Source: Enterococcus sp. PF1-24 (GTDB taxonomy: Bacteria > Bacillota > Bacilli > Lactobacillales > Enterococcaceae). From it: a DNA stretch of 64,000 nt. Of this stretch, positions 1-8,346 are shown in pieces (within the stretch, counting starts at the first letter, position 1; each line of letters starts with the position of its first letter). The stretch lies in contig NZ_JARXWL010000006.1 in assembly GCF_029893325.1 (NCBI RefSeq), positions 1 through 64,000 of the forward strand, in the 5' to 3' direction. The position numbers and the translations under genes were made by a program. Below the pieces are notes generated by a model. The model saw nothing but the letters and a program-made list of their open reading frames with translations. It was not told where the DNA came from and made no database searches.

Positions 1-20
1 CTTCTTTTTTATTTTACTAG

Positions 21-67
21 AAAAAACGCATGAAATGAACGATTTTTCGTTATTTCATGCGTTTTTT
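21..67. terminator. Strong hairpin terminator
   Basis: The arms AAAAAACGCATGAAAT and ATTTCATGCGTTTTTT flank a short AACG/CGTT stem and a T-rich loop. T and A runs on the two sides let it work in both directions, ending the LysR gene on the minus strand and whatever lies left of the window. Confidence 0.85.
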
Positions 68-180
68 GTTAGAGACTTTTGTCACAGCCCCTTTTGTTTG
101 GTTCATAAGTGCTGTGCTTTTTTTGATTTATACACCTTCTGCATAAATCAAAAGCTTTTTTCTATTTCCAATTTTTATGT

Positions 181-1092
181 TTAAACAGTATGCTTAGGGT
201 AATCAGTAAGCATTGGTTGTTGGCTGAACCAGTCGATAAATAGTTTTAAATTAGGGTTTTGGTTATCTTTTTGATAGCCGAAAATCATTTGTGAAGGTTG
301 CGCATTTTCGATAGGAATCAGTTTTAAATTTTTTGGTGCAGCGCTGCGGCAGCCTTCGGTTAAAACGGTAATCCCTTTGCCTAAAGAAACTTGCATAAGT
401 AAAGTGGTTACGCTTTGGCAGGTGCTAGCGATGACGGGATAATGACCGTTGCTGAGATATAAACTAAGTACGAAGTCATACCAAGCTTTGGTCAGCTGTT
501 TTTTTACACAAAGATAAGGTTCTTCAGTGAAATCGTTAAAGGTTACTGTTTGTTTAACCGCTAAAGGATGAGAATCAGGAACGACCAGTACGGTTTTTAA
601 CTGGCTGAAAGGTAGCAGCTTCAAATCATTGGCGCCAGTTAAGGTGCTAATCATGGTTAAACATAGATCATGATGTTGTGCTTCTAGCTCTTTTAATAGT
701 TCGTCGTGATTACCGTCGTAAAGTTTTAGCGGAACTTGCGGATATTTTTCAGTGAACTTCTGTAAAATTGGCAATAAGTAAGCTTCAGAACCGCCCCTTA
801 AAAAACTAATTTTTAAAGGCTGATTCACTTTTTCAGTAAAAGTATCTAACTTTTGCAAGCCCCGTTTATAGTCAAAAATCATATTGGTGGCATATTTCAA
901 AAAGAGATTGCCTTGATTGGTTAGTTGAACTTGGCGGGTGTTTCTGATAAAGAGCTGACAGTTTAGTTCACTTTCCAAATTTTTAATATGGCGACTTAGC
1001 GTTGGCTGCGTTATGAAAAGCGTTTCGGCGGCTTTTGTATAGTTTAAAGTATTGGCTAAAGTAACAAAAGATTGTAAATGTTCAATTTTCAT
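181..1092 (-). CDS. LysR-family transcriptional regulator
   Basis: This is a 303-residue LysR-type regulator, the usual family length. The N-terminal winged helix-turn-helix includes KAAETLFITQPTLSRHIKNL at about residues 18-37, followed by a periplasmic-binding-protein-like effector domain. The ATG at 1092 is preferred over an upstream GTG at 1104 because AGAAGGTG lies at the right distance before the ATG and the protein then begins with MKIEHLQSF, as in the family. It is divergent from the NmrA-like oxidoreductase at 1193, which is its likely target. The effector cannot be read from sequence. Confidence 0.93.
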   Translation of the reverse strand: MKIEHLQSFVTLANTLNYTKAAETLFITQPTLSRHIKNLESELNCQLFIRNTRQVQLTNQGNLFLKYATNMIFDYKRGLQKLDTFTEKVNQPLKISFLRGGSEAYLLPILQKFTEKYPQVPLKLYDGNHDELLKELEAQHHDLCLTMISTLTGANDLKLLPFSQLKTVLVVPDSHPLAVKQTVTFNDFTEEPYLCVKKQLTKAWYDFVLSLYLSNGHYPVIASTCQSVTTLLMQVSLGKGITVLTEGCRSAAPKNLKLIPIENAQPSQMIFGYQKDNQNPNLKLFIDWFSQQPMLTDYPKHTV

Positions 1093-1139
1093 TGGACGAA
1101 GCACCTTCTTTTATAAAATTAAGTGAAGAAATACACAAT

Positions 1140-1160
1140 CCAAGTGTAACATAAGCTTGG
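1140..1160. promoter_or_regulatory. Candidate LysR operator in divergent region
   Basis: An interrupted inverted repeat, CCAAG-N11-CTTGG, lies between the divergent LysR and NmrA-like genes. Size and placement suit a LysR-type site. The assignment is inferred from position and dyad symmetry only. Confidence 0.4.
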
Positions 1161-1192
1161 TAGTATAAAAAATAATATTGGGGGATTTTATC

Positions 1193-2050
1193 ATGATTTT
1201 AGTAACAGCAGCAGCTGGCGGCGTAGCTAGTCGAGTAATTCCGGTATTAATCGCGAAAGGCTTAAAGGTAAAGGCCTTTGACATTAGTCCGAAAGTTGAA
1301 AATTTAAAAGAAATTGGCGTGGCAGAAACATTTGTCGGCGATGCTCGTTCAAAAGAGGATATCGCTAAAGCGTTAGAGGGTTGTGAACAAGTTTTATATA
1401 TTCCACCGATGTTTGTTTATGATGAAGCTGAAATTGCCAACGCTTTTGTGGATGCGGCAGCTGAGGCTGGCGTGAAGCAATTTGTGATGATGAGTGTAAC
1501 GCATCCCTTGATGTCAACGCTATTACAACATACTCAAAAGTTAAAGGCTGAAGAGCATCTGGTTTATAAAGGGCTATCTCACGGCTTGAATTATACCATT
1601 TTACAACCAATGCATTACATGCATAATTTTGATGTAGCCAATGTTTCCGCAACTAATTCTTATCAATGTTTTTATACTTTAAGCACGAAACTAAGCTATG
1701 TGGATATTTTAGATGTGGCTGAAGTTGCAGCGAAAGTTTTAAGTGAAACAGGCCATGAAAATGCTACTTATGAATTGGTCGGCACCGATTTCTTATCACC
1801 AAACGATATGGTCGCTAAGTTTAATCAAGCGGCTAATCGTCAAAGTGTTGCTGAAAAAATCACCGTTGCCGATATTGCCGATTATTTTGGTAACGGTAAA
1901 TATGACAGCTATTTTATGAAAACTTTTGAATGTTTGGCGGAAACTTATGGAAAATATGGCATTGCCGGCAACGCCAATGTATTAACCTGGTTATTAGGTC
2001 GCAAGCCAACTACTTTTGATGAATATTTACAACGAGAATTAGTGAAATAA
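1193..2050 (+). CDS. NmrA-like NAD(P)-binding oxidoreductase
   Basis: This 285-residue protein is an atypical short-chain dehydrogenase of the NmrA/QOR2-like group. It opens with MILVTAAAGGVASRVIPVL, a degenerate NAD(P)-binding glycine loop, and a second strand ending in FDIS. There is no clear YxxxK catalytic pair, as is common in NmrA-like proteins. These act as NAD(P)H-dependent quinone reductases or redox sensors. The ATG at 1193, preceded by GGGGGA, is chosen over a TTG at 1178. It is followed by a terminator, so it is probably monocistronic and controlled by the divergent LysR. The substrate is unknown. Confidence 0.88.
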   Translation: MILVTAAAGGVASRVIPVLIAKGLKVKAFDISPKVENLKEIGVAETFVGDARSKEDIAKALEGCEQVLYIPPMFVYDEAEIANAFVDAAAEAGVKQFVMMSVTHPLMSTLLQHTQKLKAEEHLVYKGLSHGLNYTILQPMHYMHNFDVANVSATNSYQCFYTLSTKLSYVDILDVAEVAAKVLSETGHENATYELVGTDFLSPNDMVAKFNQAANRQSVAEKITVADIADYFGNGKYDSYFMKTFECLAETYGKYGIAGNANVLTWLLGRKPTTFDEYLQRELVK

Positions 2051-2068
2051 AAATTTAATAGTTCGTTC

Positions 2069-2103
2069 AAAAACGGTTTTCTTTTAAAGAAAGCCGTTTT
2101 TTT
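2069..2103 (+). terminator. Rho-independent terminator
   Basis: AAAACGGTTTTCTTT pairs with AAAGAAAGCCGTTTT, followed by a T tract, just after the NmrA-like gene. Confidence 0.85.
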
Positions 2104-2128
2104 AAAATTTTTTTGAAAAAATCAGTCG

Positions 2129-2188
2129 CTTTTTTTAGCAGTAATTTGGAAAAAAGTTAATTTTTTAGACTTCTTTGCTGCTAAAAAG
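2129..2188. repeat. Spaced inverted repeat before DUF1033
   Basis: CTTTTTAGCAG-type and CTGCTAAAAAG arms of 11 bp are separated by about 36 bases in the AT-rich leader region before DUF1033. No open reading frame or RNA family is recognised. It could be a regulatory dyad or chance in AT-rich DNA. Confidence 0.3.
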
Positions 2189-2334
2189 ACCGATATCTTG
2201 CATATTTTCTTTAAACTGGCTAGAATGAACTAGGAAGTAATATAAAAAAATGCAGATTAGATAAGCCAGCATAACTGACATGCTTGTGAAGGATTGTTTG
2301 AGTTTTATACAAACAGAAGGGAGAGTCTGCTATA

Positions 2335-2724
2335 ATGTACCAAGTGATTAAAATGTACGGCGATAATGAGCCGTGGTGGTTTTTTGAAAACTGGCAATCA
2401 GACATTAAGGAAAACTGGCATTTTGAACATTTAGAAGAAGCAAAACAGTGTTATAAAGAACAGTGGCTTTTACTAAAAGAACAATATGACTGTTTAAGCG
2501 CACGGCGTAATTTCCTTTGTGCATTTTGGAATAGCGGTGAAGAAGCTTGGTGTGAAGCCTGTGGTGAAGACGTCCAACAATATATGGGACTGGCTTTGCT
2601 GAAAAATAATCAAGCAATTGAAGAAGAAAGTGAAGAAGAATTTTATGAAACAGCTAATATTGGCAGAAAAGCCAAGTGTTGCCAAGGATTTAAGTCGCGT
2701 ACTCGGGGCCAAAAAAAAACATAA
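2335..2724 (+). CDS. DUF1033 family protein
   Basis: A 129-residue acidic, tryptophan-rich protein starting MYQVIKMYGDNEPWWFFENW, which is the signature of DUF1033, a small family of unknown function in streptococci, enterococci and relatives. The start is an ATG preceded by GAAGGGAGAG. The last 26 codons overlap topB in another frame, and this tail (basic, RKAKCCQGFKSRTRGQKKT) does not look like the rest of the protein. The conserved part may therefore end near the EEESEEEF stretch. Pairing with topB suggests co-transcription. The function is unknown. Confidence 0.85.
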   Translation: MYQVIKMYGDNEPWWFFENWQSDIKENWHFEHLEEAKQCYKEQWLLLKEQYDCLSARRNFLCAFWNSGEEAWCEACGEDVQQYMGLALLKNNQAIEEESEEEFYETANIGRKAKCCQGFKSRTRGQKKT

Positions 2725-4726
2725 AAGTTATTATGAAGGCCCAACGGTAATTGTAACTTGGGCTTTAGGGCATTTATTAGGGTTAAAAATGCCAGAAGAA
2801 ATCAACAAAGACTGGCAAAGTTGGCAGTTGGAAACTTTACCAATGTTGCCGAAACAATTAGGCATTAAACCCTTGCCTAAAACTGGCCATCAATTAAAAG
2901 CCATTAAACAATTAGCGCAACGAAAAGATGTTTCTGAAGCCGTGATTGCTACTGATGCCGGACGTGAAGGGGAACTAGTGGCGCGTTGGATTTTAGAATA
3001 TGTTCGTTTTAATAAACCGGTGAAACGCTTGTGGATTTCTTCCCAAACAGATAAAGCCATTAAAACTGGCTTTCAAAAGTTACGCCCAGCGAAAGAATAT
3101 GATAATTTATATCAATCAGCTTTGGCACGAGCAAAAGCCGATTGGCTAGTAGGTTTAAACGTTACGCGGGCTTTAACGGTAAAATATAGCGATAATTTAT
3201 CAGCTGGACGGGTACAAACCCCCACGCTAGCTTTAGTTCGCCAACAGGAAAAACAGCTGGCGGCTTTTCGTCCGCAAACTTACTACACGATTGATTTGCA
3301 AGTAGGTGATGAAGTCGGACGTTTACAGTTAAAAAATCCCCAAGCGATGCATGAACGTGACGAAGCAGAAGCACTGGTTAAAACGTTGAATCAAGAAAAA
3401 GGCCAAGTCATTGAGATTCGCGAAAAACAAAAATCCGAACCGGCGCCTTTACCTTATGATTTAACAGAAATACAAAGAGAAGCCAACCAAAGATACGGCT
3501 TTTCAGCGAAAAAAACTTTATCTTTAGTCCAAAGTTTATATGAATTTCATAAAATCGTAACTTATCCCCGAACTGATAGCAAATATTTAACGCAAGATAT
3601 GCAAGCAACCATGAAAGAACGCCTGCAAGCTTTAAGTGGCAGTTATCCAGAAGTTAAACAAATCATCAGAAACGGCGGGCAAGTGCAGCAAAAACGCGTC
3701 TTTAATGATAGCAAAGTTTCTGACCACCACGCTTTAATTCCCACTGAGCAAGCGCCACGTTTTGAAAAACTCAGCGGTGAAGAGCAAAAAATTTATCAAT
3801 TAATCGTACAACGCTTTTTAGGTTTATTTGCCGAAAATCATACCACTGCTCAAAAAGTGATTACTGTACAGCAAGCCAATCAGAAATTTACTTTTAAACA
3901 AACCACTGTTTTAACAGCCGGTTGGAAACAAGCCAATGAAGCAACAGCGAAATCAAACTTTAATTGGCAAGAAGGCGCCGTAGTCAAAGGAGATTTACGG
4001 ATAAATAAAGAGTTGACTGCCCCACCCAAACCTTCAACAGAAGCAAGTTTATTAGGGGGTATGGAGAAATTCAGTTTAGGAACCCCAGCTACCCGCGCAG
4101 AAATTATCGAAAAACTGATTAAATCAGATTTAATGGAGCGTAAAAGCACCCACTTAGAAGTAACGCCGAAGGGGAAACAGCTGTTAGAGCTAGTCAATCC
4201 TTCATTAGTTACCCCTGATTTAACAGCGACTTGGGAGCGAGAATTAGAAAAAATTGCAGAAGGCAAAGTTTCAGAAAAACATTTTATTGCTCAAGTAACG
4301 ACTGATACGAAACGGTTAGTTAGTGAAATTAAAGAGAGCCAGCAAAACTATCAAGACTTTTCAATTACTCAAAAGAAATGCCCAGAGTGTGGCGCAAATT
4401 TACGAGAAAAAAATAGTCGCGATGGCAAACTTTATGTTTGTAGCAATAACGATTGTTCGTATCGCCGCCGCAAAGACCCAAAAGTTTCCAATCACCGTTG
4501 CCCGCAATGTCATCGGAAAATGGAAATCATTGATGGTAAAAACGGTAGCTACTTCCGTTGTAAGTACGACGGGACAACCGAAAAAATGCTAGATAAAAAA
4601 GCTCAAAAGAAAAAAATCAATAAACATGAAGAACGCCAGCTATTGAAAAAATATAATCAAGCTGACGAAGAACAAGAAAGTCCTTTAGCAGCCGCTTTAA
4701 AAGCTGCAATGGAACAAAAAGATTAA
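2645..4726 (+). CDS. topB: DNA topoisomerase III
   Basis: A 693-residue type IA topoisomerase. It begins with the TOPRIM motif LILAEKPSVAKDLSRVLGA, has ATDAGREGELVARWI in the TOPRIM core, and the active-site tyrosine sits in VTYPRTDSKYL near residue 307. Two C-terminal zinc-finger-like modules follow (CPECGANLREK...CSNNDC and CPQCHRKMEI...), then a Lys-rich tail. It relaxes and decatenates DNA through a transient 5'-phosphotyrosine link. The ATG at 2645 gives the conserved N-terminus. It lies 80 bases inside the DUF1033 frame, with GAAGAAGAA as a weak binding site, so translation may be coupled. A terminator follows. Confidence 0.96.
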   Translation: MKQLILAEKPSVAKDLSRVLGAKKKHKSYYEGPTVIVTWALGHLLGLKMPEEINKDWQSWQLETLPMLPKQLGIKPLPKTGHQLKAIKQLAQRKDVSEAVIATDAGREGELVARWILEYVRFNKPVKRLWISSQTDKAIKTGFQKLRPAKEYDNLYQSALARAKADWLVGLNVTRALTVKYSDNLSAGRVQTPTLALVRQQEKQLAAFRPQTYYTIDLQVGDEVGRLQLKNPQAMHERDEAEALVKTLNQEKGQVIEIREKQKSEPAPLPYDLTEIQREANQRYGFSAKKTLSLVQSLYEFHKIVTYPRTDSKYLTQDMQATMKERLQALSGSYPEVKQIIRNGGQVQQKRVFNDSKVSDHHALIPTEQAPRFEKLSGEEQKIYQLIVQRFLGLFAENHTTAQKVITVQQANQKFTFKQTTVLTAGWKQANEATAKSNFNWQEGAVVKGDLRINKELTAPPKPSTEASLLGGMEKFSLGTPATRAEIIEKLIKSDLMERKSTHLEVTPKGKQLLELVNPSLVTPDLTATWERELEKIAEGKVSEKHFIAQVTTDTKRLVSEIKESQQNYQDFSITQKKCPECGANLREKNSRDGKLYVCSNNDCSYRRRKDPKVSNHRCPQCHRKMEIIDGKNGSYFRCKYDGTTEKMLDKKAQKKKINKHEERQLLKKYNQADEEQESPLAAALKAAMEQKD

Positions 4727-4727
4727 G

Positions 4728-4764
4728 AAAAAGCCTTTTGCGAATGATACGCAAAAGACTTTTT
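4728..4764. terminator. Bidirectional terminator between topB and add
   Basis: AAAAAGCCTTTTGCG pairs with CGCAAAAGACTTTTT around a 7-base loop. It lies between convergent genes and serves both. Confidence 0.85.
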
Positions 4765-4770
4765 AAACAT

Positions 4771-5772
4771 TTAATTGTGATAACTAGTCATTATTTTTTC
4801 AATGACGGCTTGTTTGACTTTTTCTTCAGCAAAGGAGCCTTCAATGGCATTTAAATTTAATTGTTTCATTTCTGCAAAGCTTAGTTGACAATGCTTAACT
4901 AGTAAACTGTATTCATTAACTAAATTTGTTTGCGAAACGGTGCGATTATCAGTATTAATGCAACAATTTATGCCTTCCTTTAAAAAGAAACGCAACGGAT
5001 ATTCAGACCAATCGCTGATGGCGTTGGTTTGAATGTTGCTAGTAGGGCAGAGCTCTAATAAGGTCTGATTTTTTTTGCACTGCACCATAGCATCAGGGCT
5101 ATCTTTTATGGCAACCCCGTGACCGATTCGGGTGGCGCCTAAATGAATGGCTTCCACAACATTGTGAGGACAACCACATTCCCCTGAGTGCAAAGTCAAT
5201 TTCAAACCAGCAGCAAGCGCGGAATCTGTACAATTTTTAATGTTTTCGTTGCCGACTTGCTGTTCATCACCAGCAAAATCAAAACCAACCACAGCGTCAG
5301 CTTGCAATTGCTTAATGCTGTTAATCAATTCCAAATTAGCGGCTTCTTCATGATGACGCATTGCCGAAATTAATAAATTGACGTGAATCTCATGTTCTTT
5401 TTGAGCAGCTTGAATCCCTGTTAAGACTGCTTGAATGATTTGTGGGACAGCAAGCCCTTTTTTTTGATGTAATAAAGGTGCGAAACGAATTTCCAGATAG
5501 CAAATATTGTCTCGAACGGCTTGTTCAACTAAATCATAAGCGGCTAGTTGCAAATTTTCGGCACTTTGAAGTAAAGGGAGCACAACATCGAAGCTAGCTA
5601 AATATTCTTTTAAGTCATGGCATTTTTTTGGAGCTACGGCTTTTTTCAATTCTGCCAGAGGTAAATTTTCTTTTTTTGCTAATTTTTCCAACGTGGCCAT
5701 TTGAATGGAGCCGTCTAAATGGCAATGCAATTCAACTTTTGGTAAGGCTTGAATGGTTTCTTGATTCAACAC
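4771..5772 (-). CDS. add: Adenosine deaminase
   Basis: A 333-residue zinc metallo-aminohydrolase that converts adenosine or deoxyadenosine to (deoxy)inosine. Visible motifs are the zinc-binding HCH in VELHCHLDGS (His16/His18), LHSGECG near residue 195 with the catalytic Glu region, RIGHGVAI with the third His, and CINTDNRTVS with the metal-binding Asp. The start is the GTG at 5772, which has GGAAAGGAAG eight bases upstream; a TTG one codon in is possible. It follows the ADP-ribosylglycohydrolase on the same strand after a strong hairpin, so it may be only partly co-transcribed. Its product feeds the purine nucleoside phosphorylases at 43-44 kb. Confidence 0.95.
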   Translation of the reverse strand: MLNQETIQALPKVELHCHLDGSIQMATLEKLAKKENLPLAELKKAVAPKKCHDLKEYLASFDVVLPLLQSAENLQLAAYDLVEQAVRDNICYLEIRFAPLLHQKKGLAVPQIIQAVLTGIQAAQKEHEIHVNLLISAMRHHEEAANLELINSIKQLQADAVVGFDFAGDEQQVGNENIKNCTDSALAAGLKLTLHSGECGCPHNVVEAIHLGATRIGHGVAIKDSPDAMVQCKKNQTLLELCPTSNIQTNAISDWSEYPLRFFLKEGINCCINTDNRTVSQTNLVNEYSLLVKHCQLSFAEMKQLNLNAIEGSFAEEKVKQAVIEKIMTSYHN

Positions 5773-5799
5773 AGTAGCTGCTTCCTTTCCTTTTTAATA

Positions 5800-5846
5800 A
5801 AGTTGTTGAAAGAATCCTGTAACTGCTGGGATTCTTTCAACAACTT
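5800..5846 (-). terminator. Perfect 18-bp hairpin between ARH and add
   Basis: AAGTTGTTGAAAGAATCC and its exact complement are separated by 11 bases. On the minus strand the hairpin follows the ADP-ribosylglycohydrolase and precedes add, with only a short TTTATT tail. It may be a terminator or a partial attenuator. Confidence 0.7.
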
Positions 5847-5867
5847 CTGCTTGATTTTATTTAACTA

Positions 5868-6887
5868 TTATAGATACAAGTCAACGAATTTTGCAACCGT
5901 TGTTTGAATCGCTAAAGATGAGTTGGCTGCGGTCATTGTTTCAATATATTTTGGCGGGATACTTGCTAAGCCGTTTAAACCACCTAAAATCCCACCTAAC
6001 ATAGAAGCAATCGTATCGGTATCGCCACCGACATTAGCTGCCGCATAAAGGCCTTCCATCGTTTGCCCTTTTACCCCGACTAATAAACTGAAAACCGCCG
6101 GAATGGATTCTTGCACGATAAAGTTCGTACCGACTTTATTAGCGGTATCTTGCAATAACTGTTGGAAGTTTTTAGCTTGTTTGCCGATTTTTACCGCTTC
6201 TTGAATTTTGTAGGCAATATCAGGGCCTACAGAAATATGCTGCTGTTCTTCTCCGTAAACTTTGCCTTTTTGAGCGCCCCATAAAGCTGCTTCAATAATT
6301 GTATCAAGGGTAGCTTGTGAGGTTAAAGCCGTAGTAGCCGCACAACAAATGGCTGCCGCTGCGGAAATCGCGTTGCTGTTAAAATGGGTTGGTTTACACA
6401 TATCAATCGTATAAGCCAAGGCTGTTTCTAAATTTCCTTGCGCCGCCACGGCTAAAGGAATAGTTTTCATGGCGCCACCATTGGTGGCTAAGCTGTTGTA
6501 ATTGATTAAACCAAAAGGGTCAATATCGGTTGGCAGATTTTGCTTCATGTTTTCAATGGCCGCTCTAGTTGTTGGACCGGCAAATTTATCAAAGTAGCGT
6601 TCATCAGTGCCCCAGTTAATAATGGCTTGTTGAGCAATTTTTTCATTAAAAGTCCCCTGATTATCAATCAGCGCCCCCATTAAATAATAAGACATACTGA
6701 AATCGTCAGTAACTGTTCCCGCCGGATAATCTCTGGCAAAAGTATCATCAGGAGAAACCGTATATTCTTTTACATAATCACCGAAAGTAGCTAGAATTTG
6801 CGTGGTATTTCGTAATTCGGTAGGTGCACCTAAGGCATCACCAACTGCTGCGCCATAAAGGGCACCCAGCATTTTTTCTTTATTCAT
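5868..6887 (-). CDS. ADP-ribosylglycohydrolase family protein
   Basis: A 339-residue member of the DraG/ARH fold. The N-terminus MLGALYGAAVGDALGAPTE, the TVTDDFSMSYYL stretch near residue 60 and GGDTDTIASMLGGILGGLNG near residue 285 are the conserved blocks that bind the two magnesium ions. Family members cleave ADP-ribose or related ribosyl N/O-glycosidic bonds. The gene overlaps the stop of the PTS EIIC gene by 8 bases, so the two are translationally coupled. That link, plus adenosine deaminase downstream, suggests cleavage of an imported ribosyl compound rather than protein de-ADP-ribosylation. The substrate is not known. Confidence 0.9.
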   Translation of the reverse strand: MNKEKMLGALYGAAVGDALGAPTELRNTTQILATFGDYVKEYTVSPDDTFARDYPAGTVTDDFSMSYYLMGALIDNQGTFNEKIAQQAIINWGTDERYFDKFAGPTTRAAIENMKQNLPTDIDPFGLINYNSLATNGGAMKTIPLAVAAQGNLETALAYTIDMCKPTHFNSNAISAAAAICCAATTALTSQATLDTIIEAALWGAQKGKVYGEEQQHISVGPDIAYKIQEAVKIGKQAKNFQQLLQDTANKVGTNFIVQESIPAVFSLLVGVKGQTMEGLYAAANVGGDTDTIASMLGGILGGLNGLASIPPKYIETMTAANSSLAIQTTVAKFVDLYL

Positions 6888-8175
6888 GAATCATTTGCTC
6901 CATTTCTGTTTGTTTTTGATTATCTAAAACTTTCAAGAAGACATACCACATAAAAGTTAAAATAACTAATAAGAATAGTTGTAAAATCGCCCCTTGTAGT
7001 GAGTTGGTTACAATCGCGCCACTAATCACTAACGGCATGGTATAAGGTAACGCCACCCCAGTTGTGAAAGGCACTAAGCCAACACTCATAGCAAAATAAG
7101 AAATCGTAGTAGTAATAATCGGTGTCGCAATTAACGGAATAAATAAAACCGGATTCAACATAATTGGTAAACCGAAAATAAGAGGTTCATACACGCCGAA
7201 AATACCAGGAGCTAAAGCGATTTTTCCTAAATCACGCCAATCTGACCGTTTTTTGAAAAAGAACAATAGTGAAATTAAAACCGGAATTGATAAATAACCA
7301 CCATTTAAAACGAAGAAATCCGTAAATTGCCCAGTTACTAAATGAGGTAATTTTTCATGAGCTTGAAAAGCTGTTAAATTATCGATAGATTGTGAGTTCC
7401 AAATCGGCACCATCACACTCCCAACAATTACGTGGCCGTGTAAACCGAAGAACCAGAATAAATTCACTAAGACGCCAACAATAATAGTGGCTGGTAAAGA
7501 AGTCCCTAAAGAAGTTAATGGTTTTTGAAGCATTTGATAAATTAAAGCATTCATAGTTTCAAAAGAAGTCATTTCAAAAGCTTTTCGTACGCCAAAAGCC
7601 ACGATTAAAGCTACTGCAACCGGAATGAAAGAAGAGAAAGAGTCCGCAACTAATTTCGGTACGCTACTAGGCATTTTAATTATCCAGTTGTGTTGAATGG
7701 CATAGCGATAAACTTCCGTTGTAATAATCGAGATGATAATTGCAGAGAACATGCCGATTGCACCAATTTCAGAGAGAGGTAAAATCCCCGCTACAAGTTC
7801 GCCAGATTCAGCGGTAATCGTAGTTGGTGTAATCATAATAAAAGCAAGCAAACCCACTAAAGCGCCATATATTGGGTTTACTTTATAATGATTTGATAAG
7901 CTATAACCAATACCGACAGCGACGATAAAGGAAATAACCCCCATCGTTAAGGAAACGGTTGGTGAAACAAAAGCTTGAAACTGAGCAACTTTTTCATCAC
8001 CAATCAAATTAGGCAAAAAAGGCAGATTAACAAGCATTGTAAAAATAGAACTAAAAATAGTAAAGGGCAGAGAGATTAAAAAGGCGTCTTTAATTGCGAC
8101 TAAGTAACGGTTTTTACTGAAGATATCAGCTAAAGGCAACAGATACTTTTCTAAAACGGCTGTTAATTTTTTCAT
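6880..8175 (-). CDS. PTS EIIC component, lactose/cellobiose type
   Basis: A membrane permease of about 431 residues with ten or so hydrophobic segments, matching the CelB-like EIIC family (opening AVLEKYLLPLADIFSKNRYL, internal FFGLHGHVIVGSVM). No EIIA or EIIB is encoded nearby, so phosphorylation must come from components elsewhere. The ATG at 8175 is chosen because AAAGGAGA sits seven bases upstream; an in-frame start at 8253 would add 26 poorly conserved residues. It is divergent from a GntR regulator and coupled to an ADP-ribosylglycohydrolase. The imported sugar is unknown; a ribosyl or chitobiose-like compound is a guess only. Confidence 0.9.
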   Translation of the reverse strand: MKKLTAVLEKYLLPLADIFSKNRYLVAIKDAFLISLPFTIFSSIFTMLVNLPFLPNLIGDEKVAQFQAFVSPTVSLTMGVISFIVAVGIGYSLSNHYKVNPIYGALVGLLAFIMITPTTITAESGELVAGILPLSEIGAIGMFSAIIISIITTEVYRYAIQHNWIIKMPSSVPKLVADSFSSFIPVAVALIVAFGVRKAFEMTSFETMNALIYQMLQKPLTSLGTSLPATIIVGVLVNLFWFFGLHGHVIVGSVMVPIWNSQSIDNLTAFQAHEKLPHLVTGQFTDFFVLNGGYLSIPVLISLLFFFKKRSDWRDLGKIALAPGIFGVYEPLIFGLPIMLNPVLFIPLIATPIITTTISYFAMSVGLVPFTTGVALPYTMPLVISGAIVTNSLQGAILQLFLLVILTFMWYVFLKVLDNQKQTEMEQMIHE

Positions 8176-8201
8176 GAGTGGGTCTCCTTTTATTTTTTTA
8201 T

Positions 8202-8216
8202 CGAAAGCACTTTCAT
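8202..8216 (-). promoter_or_regulatory. Candidate cre site in PTS leader
   Basis: On the minus strand ATGAAAGTGCTTTCG matches the CcpA cre consensus WTGNAANCGNWNNCW at about 13 of 15 positions and holds the palindrome GAAAG-TG-CTTTC. Its place just upstream of the EIIC start fits carbon catabolite repression. Confidence 0.45.
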
Positions 8217-8233
8217 ATGTATTAAACCATTTA

Positions 8234-8259
8234 TTTTTATTGGTGTCAACCAATAAAAA
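8234..8259. promoter_or_regulatory. Palindromic operator between PTS and GntR
   Basis: A perfect 11-bp inverted repeat, TTTTTATTGGT-N4-ACCAATAAAAA, lies in the divergent promoter region. TGGT...ACCA dyads are typical of HutC-type GntR regulators, so this is probably the binding site of the protein at 8347. A looser TTGG...CCAG dyad lies just to its right. Confidence 0.65.
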
Positions 8260-8346
8260 AACTGGTACGTTCCAATTTATTTGCTAAACGTTTTTTTCTT
8301 AGCTATAATAGAGATTAATTCATGATATTCACAATAGGAGGCGGCG

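Noticed and set aside
2335-2724. DUF1033 tail as a programmed frameshift into topB
   Set aside because: topB has its own start and full N-terminal TOPRIM motif, and no slippery heptamer with a following structure was seen.
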